DNA from: Utricularia gibba
Lineage: Eukaryota > Streptophyta > Magnoliopsida > Lamiales > Lentibulariaceae
Reading direction: 5' to 3'
NCBI GenBank assembly: GCA_002189035.1
Contig: CM007990.1
Coordinates: 5,456,001 to 5,520,000 of the forward strand
DNA: 64,000 nucleotides
The notes beneath the pieces were generated by a model. The model saw nothing but the letters and a program-made list of their open reading frames with translations. It ran no database searches and was not told the origin of the DNA. Made by a program: the position numbers and the translations under genes. Each line of letters starts with the position of its first letter. The stretch's first letter is position 1. This document shows positions 1 to 10,327 of the stretch, piece by piece.

Positions 1-3000
1 GCAGGATCCAACCTTGACTGGCGGCTAATGCGATAATCAATTTTATTGTATCCAGACGAGCTACCGGTGCGAAAGTCTCCCAGTAGTCTATACCTTCCTT
101 TTGAAGATATCCTTTTGCAACCAGCCTAGACTTTAACTTATTTACTGAGCCGTCTGGATTTAGCTTTGTGCGATAAATCCATTTTAATCCCAACGGTTTA
201 ATATTGAGAGGTTTATCCACCGCTGTCCACACTTGATGCTCTGCTATGGCCTGTAACTCATTATCCATTGAGGTTTTCCATGCAGGATCATTGAGAGCTT
301 CGAAGGGAGAGGTAGGTTCACAAATCATAAGCGATCTGTCATAGACTTCAGTAAGAGGACAGTAACCTCTAGCAGGCTCTTCATCTATGAGATGATCGGC
401 TGACTGCAGCATAAAGTGATGTGTATAGGAATTGTAGTTGTTTGCTGAATCTTCTGAGATATTTTCTGTGTTATCATGTCTTTCAGATATAATTTGCTCA
501 GAGTTTTGGAAGTGAGATGTATTTTCCTCCTGTTCTTGTAATGAAGAGAATTGATATTCTGATTCTCTGCTTTCTCCATGTTGAGGCTGTTGCGACGAAG
601 TAGGATATGGCATATGATCATTACTTTGCATGTCTTGATTCCTTTCTGAGTGATGTCTGAAATAATTGTTGTCCTCTGTTTCTGCACCAACAAGATTGGA
701 ATTATTCGTAATAGTGGTATTAGTTTCAGGAAGTTCATTGACAAGATTCTCTTCGTGCATTTCAGTAAGATTTTCAGATGCATTGATAGGAAATAGGAGT
801 TGCATGTCTCTGGAATATTCAGCTTCGTTTTCAGGAGTAGAAGAGATATTATGCCAGTCATAGGTCAGACTTTCTTCAACCACAACATCAGCACATCTTT
901 GAACTTCTATACATTGTTTGGATGGAATAAATATTCTGTAAATTTGAGAGGAGTCCGAATATCCCATAAAGACCCCCATTTGAGCATGATTCTCTAACTT
1001 TCTGCGTTTTTCTTTAGATATATGGACATAGCAGAGGGATCCGAAGATTTTCAGATTCTGTAGATCTGGGACTTTTCCATACCACAGTTCATGTGGAGTT
1101 TTTCCTTCAGGTATTCCTTTGGTGGGAAGTCGATTTAATAGGAATACCGCTGTGTTAACAGCTTCTCCCCAAAAGCGCAATGGTAAGTTGTGTTCCAATA
1201 ACAAGCAACGAGCCATATTCATAATCGTTTGATTTTTCCTTTCACAAACACCATTTTGTTGAGGGGTATATGGAACGGTAAACCGATGAACTATACCACT
1301 TGCATTGCAGATGTCTCGGAGTTCGGATGATTTGTATTCCCCGCCATTGTCTGAATGCAAAGTAAGTATTCTACAATTGCTTTGTAATTCTGCCATCATC
1401 TTGAACTGCTTGAAGTATTTAGTCACTTCAGACTTTTGCTTAAGAAAATATACCCACATATGCTTGGTGTAGTCATCAATAAATAGGACATAGAATTTCT
1501 TTCCACCAGGTGTCTCAACATGCATAGGTCCGCATACGTCAGAGACTACTAGCTGTAGTTTAGAGTCGGATACTTCAGTACGATTCTTGAATGGCTTCTT
1601 GTGCATTTTCCCAAATAGACAGGTGCTGCACGGGAAATTCCAGTCCTTTAATTGAGGTACGCCATGTATAACTCCTTGGGTTTGCGCTGTTCTGAGTTGG
1701 CTTGCATGATAGTGACCTAATCTTTTGTGCCATAGGAAAGAGGTATTTACAGCTGCAAGACAGAAATTACTATTAGTTGTCATGCAGTTAACTGGAAAGA
1801 GGCGATTTACCATGGGCACTTTTAGTACAATATTGTGAGCATAATCCTTCAACAAGCACATATTGTTCTCTATATTCAACTCATATCCACATTCTGCTAG
1901 TTGTCCTGCACTCAGTAAGTTGTGAGAAGCCTTTGGTACATAGAATACATTAGTAATCTTGATGAGTTTTTGTTCAGTTTCCAGACAGATTGATCCAACA
2001 CCTTCAACTGCAATGAGCGTTCCATCAGCAATGGTGAGAGTTTTTCCTGATATTGGGGTATATGTTGTGAATATAGACTTGTTGTTGGTCAAGTGATTAC
2101 TGCAGGCGCAATCAATGAACCAGATTGTGTTGTGTCGTAGATCAGTGAAATCAGAGAGAGTAGTCTTGCTGCACAAGATATAAACTGAAGACTTCACTTT
2201 CATATTTGAATCATCAGGAGATACATGAATTGATTTGTTTTTTGAATGTTCAGAAGATGCAGCAACAACATAAGTAGAGGCATATGATTTCTTGGTGGGA
2301 CACACACGCTCCACATGGCCTTTGGTTGAACAGATTGCGCAATGAGCCTCAGGATGCCAAAAACAGTTCGTTGGAATGTGGTTTTTCTGTGCGCAATATG
2401 GGCAAGGAGGATGTGGCCCCTTTTTCTCTTTCTTGACAGGTAGGAAACTTGGTGCAGAATATTGTTGTGTCCCATTTTCTCCTTTAGGACCTGCTATAGT
2501 AAGTGATGCTTTGAAGGCAGCTTCTAATAGATTTTCTTCATTGCGAGATTTACGTCTGCTGTCCACATTTTTGAAGTGTTGGAGCAGTTGCTGCAGACTC
2601 AGAGTTTCTAGAAATCCGGTTGCTTCCAAGGATTCAACGACAGCATCATAATCTGCCGGAGCACTATGAATGATCCTGGCCTTAAGCTTGCGCTCTTCAC
2701 GGGAGTCAACTTCTTCTCCAAGGCGCTTTAGTTTTTCCAGGTTTTTGAGAAGTTGTTCTGCATTGGTGGCTACCTCGCCATCTCTAATTTTGAAGTTGTA
2801 AACTTCATTCCATAGTTTCTGTATCTCCCTGTGCTTGTCTTCCTTTGTTTCTTCAAAGGTTTTCTCGGGCATAAGCCACGCCTCTCTTGGAGACCTTCGA
2901 GTTATACACCTGTAAGCATCTCCAACCACTGCTGTGGCTAGCACAGCTGCAGCCTGAATTTCTTTGTCTCTATAAGCTTTTTCAGCTGCAGTTTTTTCTT

Positions 3001-3139
3001 CAGGTGTTCCTTCAAAAACTGGATCAGTGGCTATTATTTTCCAGAGCCCATGAAGTTGGAGATATATCTCCATTTTTGGCGCCCAAATATCGTATTCCTT
3101 TCCGTCAAAAATGGGAGGTAATATGTTTGTTACAGACAT
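1..3139 (-). CDS. Copia gag-pol polyprotein (partial, no stop seen)
   Basis: I scanned the frame from the ATG at 3139 to base 1 and found no stop in 1046 codons. In order: a gag domain beginning MSVTNILPPIFDGKEYDIW; two CCHC zinc knuckles (CPYCAQKNHIPTNC, then CAICSTKGHVERVC, about 2311-2412); the aspartic protease motif around residue 343, where D is followed by C-A (FIDCACSNH) rather than the usual S/T-G or S/T-A; the integrase HHCC finger (WHKRLGH...CSTC) and a DD35E triad at about D534, D597 and E633 (LHSDNGGEY, NGVCERKNQ); then the start of reverse transcriptase (WTAVDKPLNIKPLGLKWIYR). The YADD box lies beyond the edge. The polyprotein would be cut by its own protease to make virus-like-particle, integrase and RT proteins. 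Confidence 0.93.
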   Translation of the reverse strand, partial: MSVTNILPPIFDGKEYDIWAPKMEIYLQLHGLWKIIATDPVFEGTPEEKTAAEKAYRDKEIQAAAVLATAVVGDAYRCITRRSPREAWLMPEKTFEETKEDKHREIQKLWNEVYNFKIRDGEVATNAEQLLKNLEKLKRLGEEVDSREERKLKARIIHSAPADYDAVVESLEATGFLETLSLQQLLQHFKNVDSRRKSRNEENLLEAAFKASLTIAGPKGENGTQQYSAPSFLPVKKEKKGPHPPCPYCAQKNHIPTNCFWHPEAHCAICSTKGHVERVCPTKKSYASTYVVAASSEHSKNKSIHVSPDDSNMKVKSSVYILCSKTTLSDFTDLRHNTIWFIDCACSNHLTNNKSIFTTYTPISGKTLTIADGTLIAVEGVGSICLETEQKLIKITNVFYVPKASHNLLSAGQLAECGYELNIENNMCLLKDYAHNIVLKVPMVNRLFPVNCMTTNSNFCLAAVNTSFLWHKRLGHYHASQLRTAQTQGVIHGVPQLKDWNFPCSTCLFGKMHKKPFKNRTEVSDSKLQLVVSDVCGPMHVETPGGKKFYVLFIDDYTKHMWVYFLKQKSEVTKYFKQFKMMAELQSNCRILTLHSDNGGEYKSSELRDICNASGIVHRFTVPYTPQQNGVCERKNQTIMNMARCLLLEHNLPLRFWGEAVNTAVFLLNRLPTKGIPEGKTPHELWYGKVPDLQNLKIFGSLCYVHISKEKRRKLENHAQMGVFMGYSDSSQIYRIFIPSKQCIEVQRCADVVVEESLTYDWHNISSTPENEAEYSRDMQLLFPINASENLTEMHEENLVNELPETNTTITNNSNLVGAETEDNNYFRHHSERNQDMQSNDHMPYPTSSQQPQHGESRESEYQFSSLQEQEENTSHFQNSEQIISERHDNTENISEDSANNYNSYTHHFMLQSADHLIDEEPARGYCPLTEVYDRSLMICEPTSPFEALNDPAWKTSMDNELQAIAEHQVWTAVDKPLNIKPLGLKWIYRTKLNPDGSVNKLKSRLVAKGYLQKEGIDYWETFAPVARLDTIKLIIALAASQGWIL

Positions 3140-3255
3140 GATGACACTCTTTTGAGAACCTGCGATAGAATATAGAGTAAGGTAAGAAGCCTTTAGATGT
3201 AGTGTTTGAGTGGCAAACCGTGTTTGGAAGGATAGCAATGTTGAGCTGCTTGTTT

Positions 3256-3271
3256 CACGTCGGGTTCACCA
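3256..3271 (-). other. Candidate primer-binding site
   Basis: On the element strand, directly after the LTR, the sequence is TGGTGAACCCGACGTG. It starts with TGG, the complement of a tRNA CCA end, and adjoins the CA that closes the LTR. I could not assign the tRNA; it is not the usual initiator-methionine form (TGGTATCAGAGC). Confidence 0.5.
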
Positions 3272-3412
3272 TGATAGCAGTTTATATCGATGTGTGAGGG
3301 TTGTAGAACAGATATTTTTATTAATGTTATGCAAGAGTACACATATTTATAGTTCTTTAGCAACGGTCGCCTACTTCTAGGGATTAGCCGTTGCTCACTA
3401 CGACTTCCAACA
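3272..3412 (-). repeat. Putative 5' LTR of the copia element (about 141 bp)
   Basis: Read on the element strand it starts TGTTGGAAGTCG at 3412 and ends CTGCTATCA at 3272, giving the TG...CA ends of an LTR. A TATA-like CTATAAATA lies at 3344-3352, placed as expected for an LTR promoter. The end next to the leader is supported by the adjoining candidate primer-binding site. The outer end is inferred from the TGTTGGAA form common in plant copia LTRs; without the second LTR it is provisional by some tens of bases. Confidence 0.6.
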
Positions 3413-3442
3413 ATATTGACTTCAGCACGTTGGGCCATATCA

Positions 3443-6400
3443 TCATGTTGGGCCATTTTCTTGAAGTGGATGAGTAGCAAGATCTTTGTTGGTGGCCCAT
3501 CTTCTGATCTTGCTGTCCAGTATAATCAGTCCGAGTTGCTGACAGACCTTCTTCTTCTTCCTCCCGTTATCTCTCAACACATTCGTATTTTCCTGTTCTG
3601 GGTCCTCCACATTTCTCACAGTTTGCTGCTGGTTTATCTCATATTCGTCCTCACTCGACATCACCGTTGTGGATCGTCGTGGAGCGGGAATGGGTGCGAG
3701 CCTGGAAGCAGCTGCCTCCGGATCATATTTCACTAGTCCCAGCTCCCTGGAAGCTTGATGACCGTTGCCGTTGCTGCTCCCGTCGTCCCACTGCTGAGCG
3801 CGGAAGCGTCCCGGCGTCCCTGGAGAGCCATTGGCGTTCGCGTCGCTGCGGTGTTGGTCTCGGAGGAGGTGGACGGGGGACATCTGTCCGTGCAGCGGCG
3901 TCCCTGGCCGGCTCGACATGGGTGTCGCCGGGCCGGAGCCCTTGGTGTGCTTGATGTTCTTCTTGGCGGTATGGTGCCAGTTCCTCAACGCGGTGGCGAC
4001 TCTCTCGTTGAATATCGTGGGCTTCATATTCGACCCCATCTGCAACCACAGGCACAACCTTAATCTCTGCATCCTCCCCCACAACCACAAACAACGAAGA
4101 AAACATCAGGTAATCAATCACTCGTACCTGAGTAACCAGGGCGTAGAGCGGGAGAGTGACGTAGCTGCAGAGTATCTGGATAAGAACCCTAATGCAGACA
4201 ACTCCCATGTTAAGCTAAGCTAGCTATAGATATAGGAAGAAGAATGACTCTCTCTGCGTGAAACAACGCTTCTTAGTTCTTACCCCATGGTGATTCTGAT
4301 CACAATATCTTCAACATGTCGATGGAAACATGACTTCAGCCCGAATTCATACTGCGAAAAACCGGAGAATATTCGGATCAAGAATATCGAAATCGCATAG
4401 GCATTGTCTCATTTTGATCAAGGCTTACCCAACTCCAAGCGAAGAACGCAAGTTGAAAGGCGTTCTGCCAAAAGAAAGGGGAAATTTTTATGGTTGTAAT
4501 AATATATTTGAATATTTTGGTTATTATTATTTGGGAAAATTAATACCTGGAAAAGAACGAAGTTTATGAGATAGAGAATGAGCCGGGGGCGGTTGAACCA
4601 GAAAAGGTCGTCTCCCGGTTCAACAACGGGTGCGCCTTTTACCACTTCGCCCCTCTCCTGAATCCGGAGCCCCATTTTCGTAATTATCACTTGCAGCTTC
4701 GTCCCGATTAATAAGATTATCTGAATAAAATAAATGTATCATATATTTTCCCTCTTTTTTTAAAAAAAAAAAGAAGAATAATTACCATCAATGGAATGAA
4801 CGGCAACCATAGATAGGAGTACCACCCTGAAAACCAAAAACTCAATAAGAATGTAACGGAAAAGTCCATTATACCCTTGGAGGAGTGGAGGACGTACCGT
4901 GTGTGTTAAATAGTAAAAAGAGCACCGCAAATAGCCAAATTGGAGGACTGAAATTAAAAAAAAAAAAAAATTGATTAAATTATTTATTGATAATATATTT
5001 TATTTTATTTTAAAAAAAATCTGAAAAAGAAACCTAACCTTATCCCAACAACCACTTTGAAATCTTCTTCAAGTGATCGGTTTATGTACTTCTGGAAATC
5101 AAAGCTTGCGTGGCTATGTGGGGCCAGATGTGCCTAGTAACAAAAAAAACAGATATTTTTCCTGAAATCATTTTTTAAAAAAAAAAAGAAAAAGGAAAAT
5201 GAATACTATATAATATTTTTTTACCGTAATAAATCCATGTCTCAATGTCAAGTAGTCAACCCTCGGTACGGATCTCACAAATTGCCTAAAAAAACAAACC
5301 TACCACATAAAAAAGGATGGTCACATAATGCTTAGTAACTAATTTCTAAAATAAATAAATTTTATAGATGGTAAAATAAAAATTTGACGACAAATTAAAA
5401 TATAATATACGTAAATCTATCTATCCAACACATTTTAAATATAGAAATTAACTTCAATTTTAAACGAGCGAACAAACGTGCGCTTAGGGTTATTAGGGGG
5501 GTAGAAAAAGATTAACTGGGGATGTGAATGTAATTAAGGAGATACGGTGAAGATAATGAAGAGTAGGGTAAAAAAAGAATTGGTTTCGTGAGTAGGGAGG
5601 TCCAGAGTTCAAAAGTCAGCAATGACTGCATTAATATACCTTAATTCAACTAAAGATCGGGTCTTGATCTCTATAATTTAGACATATAAAATAATGATAC
5701 TAAAATCATTATCAATATTGCCACTCACACTAAGTACACCTGCGCACTGGATTTAATTGTGTGTTGTAGAAAAAGGATGTGTTTGTGAAATAAAGTAATG
5801 GGTGTTGTTGTGGAGTTGAAGTGGAAGCTTACGATCCAGAGGAGAGCCGGGTTTGTGCTCCAGAAGCTCAGGTGCCTTCGCCCGAATGAGGTGTCCCTTG
5901 CGAACCGGAATCTCTCGGGATCTGCATCACAGGGGGGGTTCATTTGATGAGTTTGGTGGGGTGTGGGGATTGATGAGAAGGGTTTCGGGTTACCATGTGA
6001 GAACTGGTACTCGGCGGTTCTGGTTTCCTCTTCCCAAATCTTCCAGCTTCTCATCTGCAGGCAGTGGATGAATTAGGGTTTTTGGGTGATTAGGGGGAGT
6101 GGGAGGAGTATGGGATTCTTACCTTTAACCGGCCCAATGCGAGGGTGAGAATACAGTAGAGAATATGGAAAACGGCTAAAACGAAGATGAAGATGTGGAG
6201 CTGGTGAATCCCATCTGATGACACGAAGGGAACCAGACCCTGCAGTTTTCACTTTCTTTTAACAAAAAAAAATGTACATGTGTGATAATTTGAGGTTTAT
6301 TAGGGTAGGGTGTTCTTGCCTTGCTTGCGCATTTGTCTTCTCCGGCGGGAGCGAGCATCCGTCGGAAAACGGTGTCTTCCGCAGTGAAGAGGAGCCTCCG

Positions 6401-6873
6401 GTGGTGGTCCGATGGATACTTGGCCGTCTCCTGGCTCTTGGTGCATGGATGCCAAGTTGATGCCAGGGATTTGGGTATGCAGATTTCGGCGATTATTCCT
6501 TGGCCCACAGTCAGCATAAGGGATATGAACCCCAGCAACATCAGCTCTGCGGAAACCACAATTTTCCACCTCATGAAGTATATACAGAAAACAATTAAAT
6601 CTCGCACTTACCGGATTTCACCTTTTCGAGAGACTCATACAGAGCCTTCTTGTTCTTTTTCTTCAGCCACTGTACTGACGCCGACAGACAACTTGAGCGC
6701 AAAACCAAAAAAAAAAAGGGAGGAACAAACCAAAGGAGATCGGTACGGACCTTTCCGATCAAGTGGATGATGTGTTCGATGAAAATCGATATCGCAACCA
6801 AAACGAAGCACACAACCGCAACGGCCCATGTGGGAGTTTCCTCCAGCGACCGACCTCCGCCGCCTCCAGCCAT
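3443..6873 (-). CDS. MLO: MLO family seven-helix membrane protein, long-tailed copy
   Basis: MLO proteins are plant seven-transmembrane, calmodulin-binding proteins of the plasma membrane; some are powdery mildew susceptibility factors, others act in roots or pollen tubes. I built 15 exons: 6873-6751, 6669-6612, 6546-6320, 6239-6123, 6054-5994, 5921-5833, 5299-5225, 5133-5039, 4947-4898, 4826-4786, 4720-4547, 4464-4429, 4351-4284, 4188-4128, 4039-3443. They sum to 1872 bases, 623 residues, with every phase closing. Family landmarks: [13 protein letters not shown] at the start, [54 protein letters not shown]. The C-tail has a calmodulin-binding site ([11 protein letters not shown]) and [13 protein letters not shown], as in the MLO1-type clade. 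Intron 3 has a GC donor (6319-6318). The stop is 30 bp from the copia LTR, so the last tail residues may not be original. Confidence 0.95.
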
Positions 6874-9125
6874 TGATCAACTCTTCCGGCGGCTGTGAAC
6901 GCCTCTCCCAGGTCCAGTCGAAACCGAAGGAAAACTTGTCCAGGGGGAGGAAGGGGGTGATCGATTTTAGGGGAAACAAGTAGCTGAGCCTGAGAAGACA
7001 GAGGCTAAAATGGGCATTTAAATAAAATCCGTGGAAGACTTTGACCCCATGACGCGTGTTGAAGAACATTTTTGTTTTTTTGTTTTTATTATATAATTCG
7101 AATAAATGAATGCCTTTTATTTCATATTTTCATTGACTTGATCCACACAAAAGTCCTCCGTTCAAAAATTCGAGCTCACCAAGTCCTGGTCTAAGTGTGA
7201 AGTTGCTGTCCCATGTTCAGACCGTTTGGTCGAACGACGGCTACTCAAAATTAAATTCAATTAAATTTTAATTTCTTGGGGAAAAAATGCAGTTAAAAGA
7301 GCAAGAAAGAGTCAGTAAAAGAAGAGGAGAAAAAGTCCAGAGGCGGATCAGGAAAGCGACCCGCAATTGATTTTATTGCATGACTCCATGTTGGAAAAGG
7401 GAAAATGGGGTCATTAGTAAAAGGTTAATGGTATTAAAGGTGTGAGACGGTTTCATTTGACTGCTGCTCACTTGGTAATATAATATAATAATTATTATAT
7501 TTAAATTCAATTTTTAATAATAGATTGAATAAGATTCATTAATTTTTTTATTATGGACTATGAATATTATAAAAAATAAAATTAAGTATTTACATATAAT
7601 GTTTTCAATTTCTATTTTTAAAATTTTTTATTAAATTTATGGAATCCAATTCAAATTTCTAGTCACCATTTAAAATTTCTATTTGAATTTTTATATTTAT
7701 GTATTTCATTTGTATAGATGAAATTATGTTTTACAAATATATATTCAAAATGTTATTATATTTAATATATTTGATTCATTAAGAAAAATTATGTTGTAAA
7801 ATAATTTTAATAACCATACGTTAAAGAATTTACGTAATTATTTTAAAATCATGTATATATTTGATAACATCTACCATATATAATGATTGGATCTCCATTT
7901 TTTTAATATACGATTAGAAATACTACTTAAATTATACAAGTAATTTAAAAATAATAATCAAATTTTGGAAGATTTATAATATTTTTTATACTAATGGAAA
8001 GCGATTTTGTTGTTTTTTTTCTCTACCCACCACTTAATTGCGCCCTAATCCACACGCAAGTTCTTTCTAAAGATTGGTTAAAGAAGAAGAAAAGAAGAAG
8101 AGTACTTTTGGAATTCATTATTATATTTTAAAAAATGATCAACTTTAGTAATTAATTTTTTGAGCAAATTGGGTTGCCAAATTTTTTCCATATAATACAA
8201 AAAGGGTATTTCTAATGGCTATTTAGCCGTGGTCGGAGAGTTTCAATCTACTTAGGGTTTGAATCGTTTTGTATCATGAATCATTAGTATTAATGATTTG
8301 ATTAAATTTAAATTATTTTAAAATATACAAATTAAATTATAGTATAATGATAATTTAATGGTGATTGAAGTATTCAAATTTTATTTTTTTTAAAAAAATA
8401 ATTTAATCACGATTGGAAGTACCATTAAGTCTTAAACCGCACATGATCAATTCAAAGTTTTTTTTATATAATTTAAAACATAGGGGTAAGCCAACATCCA
8501 GGTGGTTTCATTGAAAGAAGGTAATTACTATTTTAACCGTACGGGTTTGTTATAAAAAGTTGTTTTTATCTATGATGTGTTAGAAGAGTAGGGTGAACCC
8601 GCCCCAGCCCCCTTATTACACACATTAAAGCCCACCAGGGGGCGACTAGGAACCGGGGCTACGTCTTTCTCGGACCGGGTTGCCGTTTATGTGGAATGAT
8701 TGATCAGGGAGGCCGTTGCCTCCCCCTGTCTCCACCCCCACCCCCATCTAATTATCTTATGAAATTTAAATAATTTATATTATAAATTTCATTTATTCTT
8801 TAATTTATGGCGAAAGACAAATCTATTTATTAGGTATTTCACCATTTATGGTACATAATTCCTCTTCTAACCTCAATATAAATTAATGTTAATTATCAAT
8901 TATATTCCTTGTCTTTTAGGTTGTTTATATTTAAAAATTATTTTTTTACATTCTTTTTTTCAACAAGGGGAGAAAAAAAAAGAGGAGTGTGAAGCCGAGA
9001 GAAGCTTAGTTTCCCATGTCAAGGTGTCTCCATTATCATGTAAGAGCCCCTTTGACTCCCAAACATGATGGAATTTGGATGCCGAATTTATTTGATTCTA
9101 CTTCTTGAAAATCATCTAATACATA
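6874..9125. other. AT-rich spacer between the two MLO genes
   Basis: No coding signal found. It must hold the promoter of the minus-strand MLO gene (right of 6873). Most is AT-rich with scattered short repeats. A GC-richer patch at about 8590-8750 stands out and is not explained. Confidence 0.6.
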
Positions 9126-9804
9126 GGGCACGTTTGGTTACTGGGTTTAGATGGGTTGCGACGTGGGTTTAGACATAAACCTACGTTTGGTTCGTGGGTT
9201 TCAGGTGGGTAAAAATAAACCCACCTGTTGACCATAAACCGGGCGGGAACCCTTGGAACTAGGTTTTCATTTTTTGTGAAAATAAAGAAAATAAAGATGA
9301 AGACAAAGAAAAAAATAAAGATGAAAGTAATAATAATATGTCTAATATTGTGGGTTTTCATTTTTGGTGCTGAATGTGAGTTTTCGTTTTGAAGACGAGC
9401 ACTGCGTATATTATTATCCGGTGATTGCTATAAAATATGAATTTTCGTTTTAAAGACGAGCACCGCGTCTATTATTACTCAGTACTTATTATAAAATAAA
9501 GTTTCAACTAAGCACCGTAATTTATGTTATACGGTGCTTGATTGAACTTATAAAATGATATAGAAAAATAAAATATATGATAATTTATTTTAATTAACTA
9601 AAGGGTATGTTGGTAATTTTATATGAAAATTATCACAAACCTAATTTTAAACCCACTTACCAAACGTGTATTCATCTTAAACCCAAATAATTTAAACCTA
9701 TCAACCAAACACAGATTACACCCTTTAAACTCATATAATCGGGTTATCTAAAACCAAATAAACTAAACCTGGGTTTAGATCAAATCTACCAACCAAACGC
9801 GCCC
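9126..9804. mobile_element. Tourist/PIF-Harbinger-like MITE
   Basis: The ends are imperfect inverted repeats: GGGCACGTTTGGTT at 9126-9139 and AACCAAACGCGCCC at 9791-9804 (one mismatch). Both sides are flanked by ATA (9123-9125 and 9805-9807), a 3-bp duplication as made by PIF/Harbinger transposases. Inside the ends are inverted copies of a 'GGGTTTAGA' theme. There is no transposase frame, so it would move only with help from an autonomous relative. A hAT origin is less likely because the flanking duplication is 3 bp, not 8. Confidence 0.65.
9378..9499. repeat. Two tandem copies of a 61-bp unit inside the MITE
   Basis: Units 9378-9438 and 9439-9499 both start GA(G/A)TTTTCGTTTT, then AAGACGAGCAC(T/C)GCGT, and end in TATAAAATA. 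They differ at several bases, so the duplication is old or the copies have drifted. Confidence 0.7.
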
Positions 9805-10327
9805 ATAGTATTTCAATCAATAGAGATTGAAGTTTTCGTAATTATAATGTGAGATAATTGATTTTCTGTTTTTTTTTAAAAAAAAATTATAAATAATTTT
9901 TTATTTAATACATATGATTTATATTTTAAAAAATATATATATATTTAAGTAGACCTGGTCTCATCTCAATTCCCATCTTTGGCCTGGTGGTTTAGATAGG
10001 ATATAATTTTTAGAATTTTTAAATATATATAATTTTATGTGTAAAGAAATTGCAAATTATGTCAAATAAAAAACAAATGTCTGTTGTCCGAATTAGTCAA
10101 AGACCCGCACACCAAAGTCCAAGGGGGTGAGTTGCAGTCAAATTCGATAATGAATGCTCATTGGACCGATTCGCATAGCCTATTCGTCAATTGGAGATTT
10201 GGCGGGAGTAGGTCCCACTCCGATCTCCTCTCCTTATTCACCCCGTCCCTTCATCCAACAGCCTCTGTCATCCGGCATTGTGATTCTCAGACTCAGAACC
10301 CAATTTCTTTCCCTCCAAGGCGGCATC

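Larger units (their letters stand above)
1..3412 (-). mobile_element. Ty1/copia LTR retrotransposon, 5' part
   Basis: The element reads right to left: a short LTR at 3272-3412, a possible primer-binding site at 3256-3271, a leader, then one long gag-pol frame from 3139 that leaves the left edge. Gag, protease and integrase come before reverse transcriptase, which is the copia order (gypsy elements put integrase last). The rest of RT, RNase H and the 3' LTR lie outside the window. The frame has no stop over 1046 codons, which suggests a young insertion. It lies 30 bp beyond the stop codon of the neighbouring MLO gene. The target-site duplication cannot be checked because the other end is missing; it should match the bases from 3413 (ATATT). 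Confidence 0.93.

Noticed and set aside
3416-4223. Plus-strand ORFs over the MLO C-terminal exon
   Set aside because: Antisense shadows of a GC-rich coding exon.
9126-9804. hAT element
   Set aside because: Flanking duplication is 3 bp (ATA), not 8 bp.
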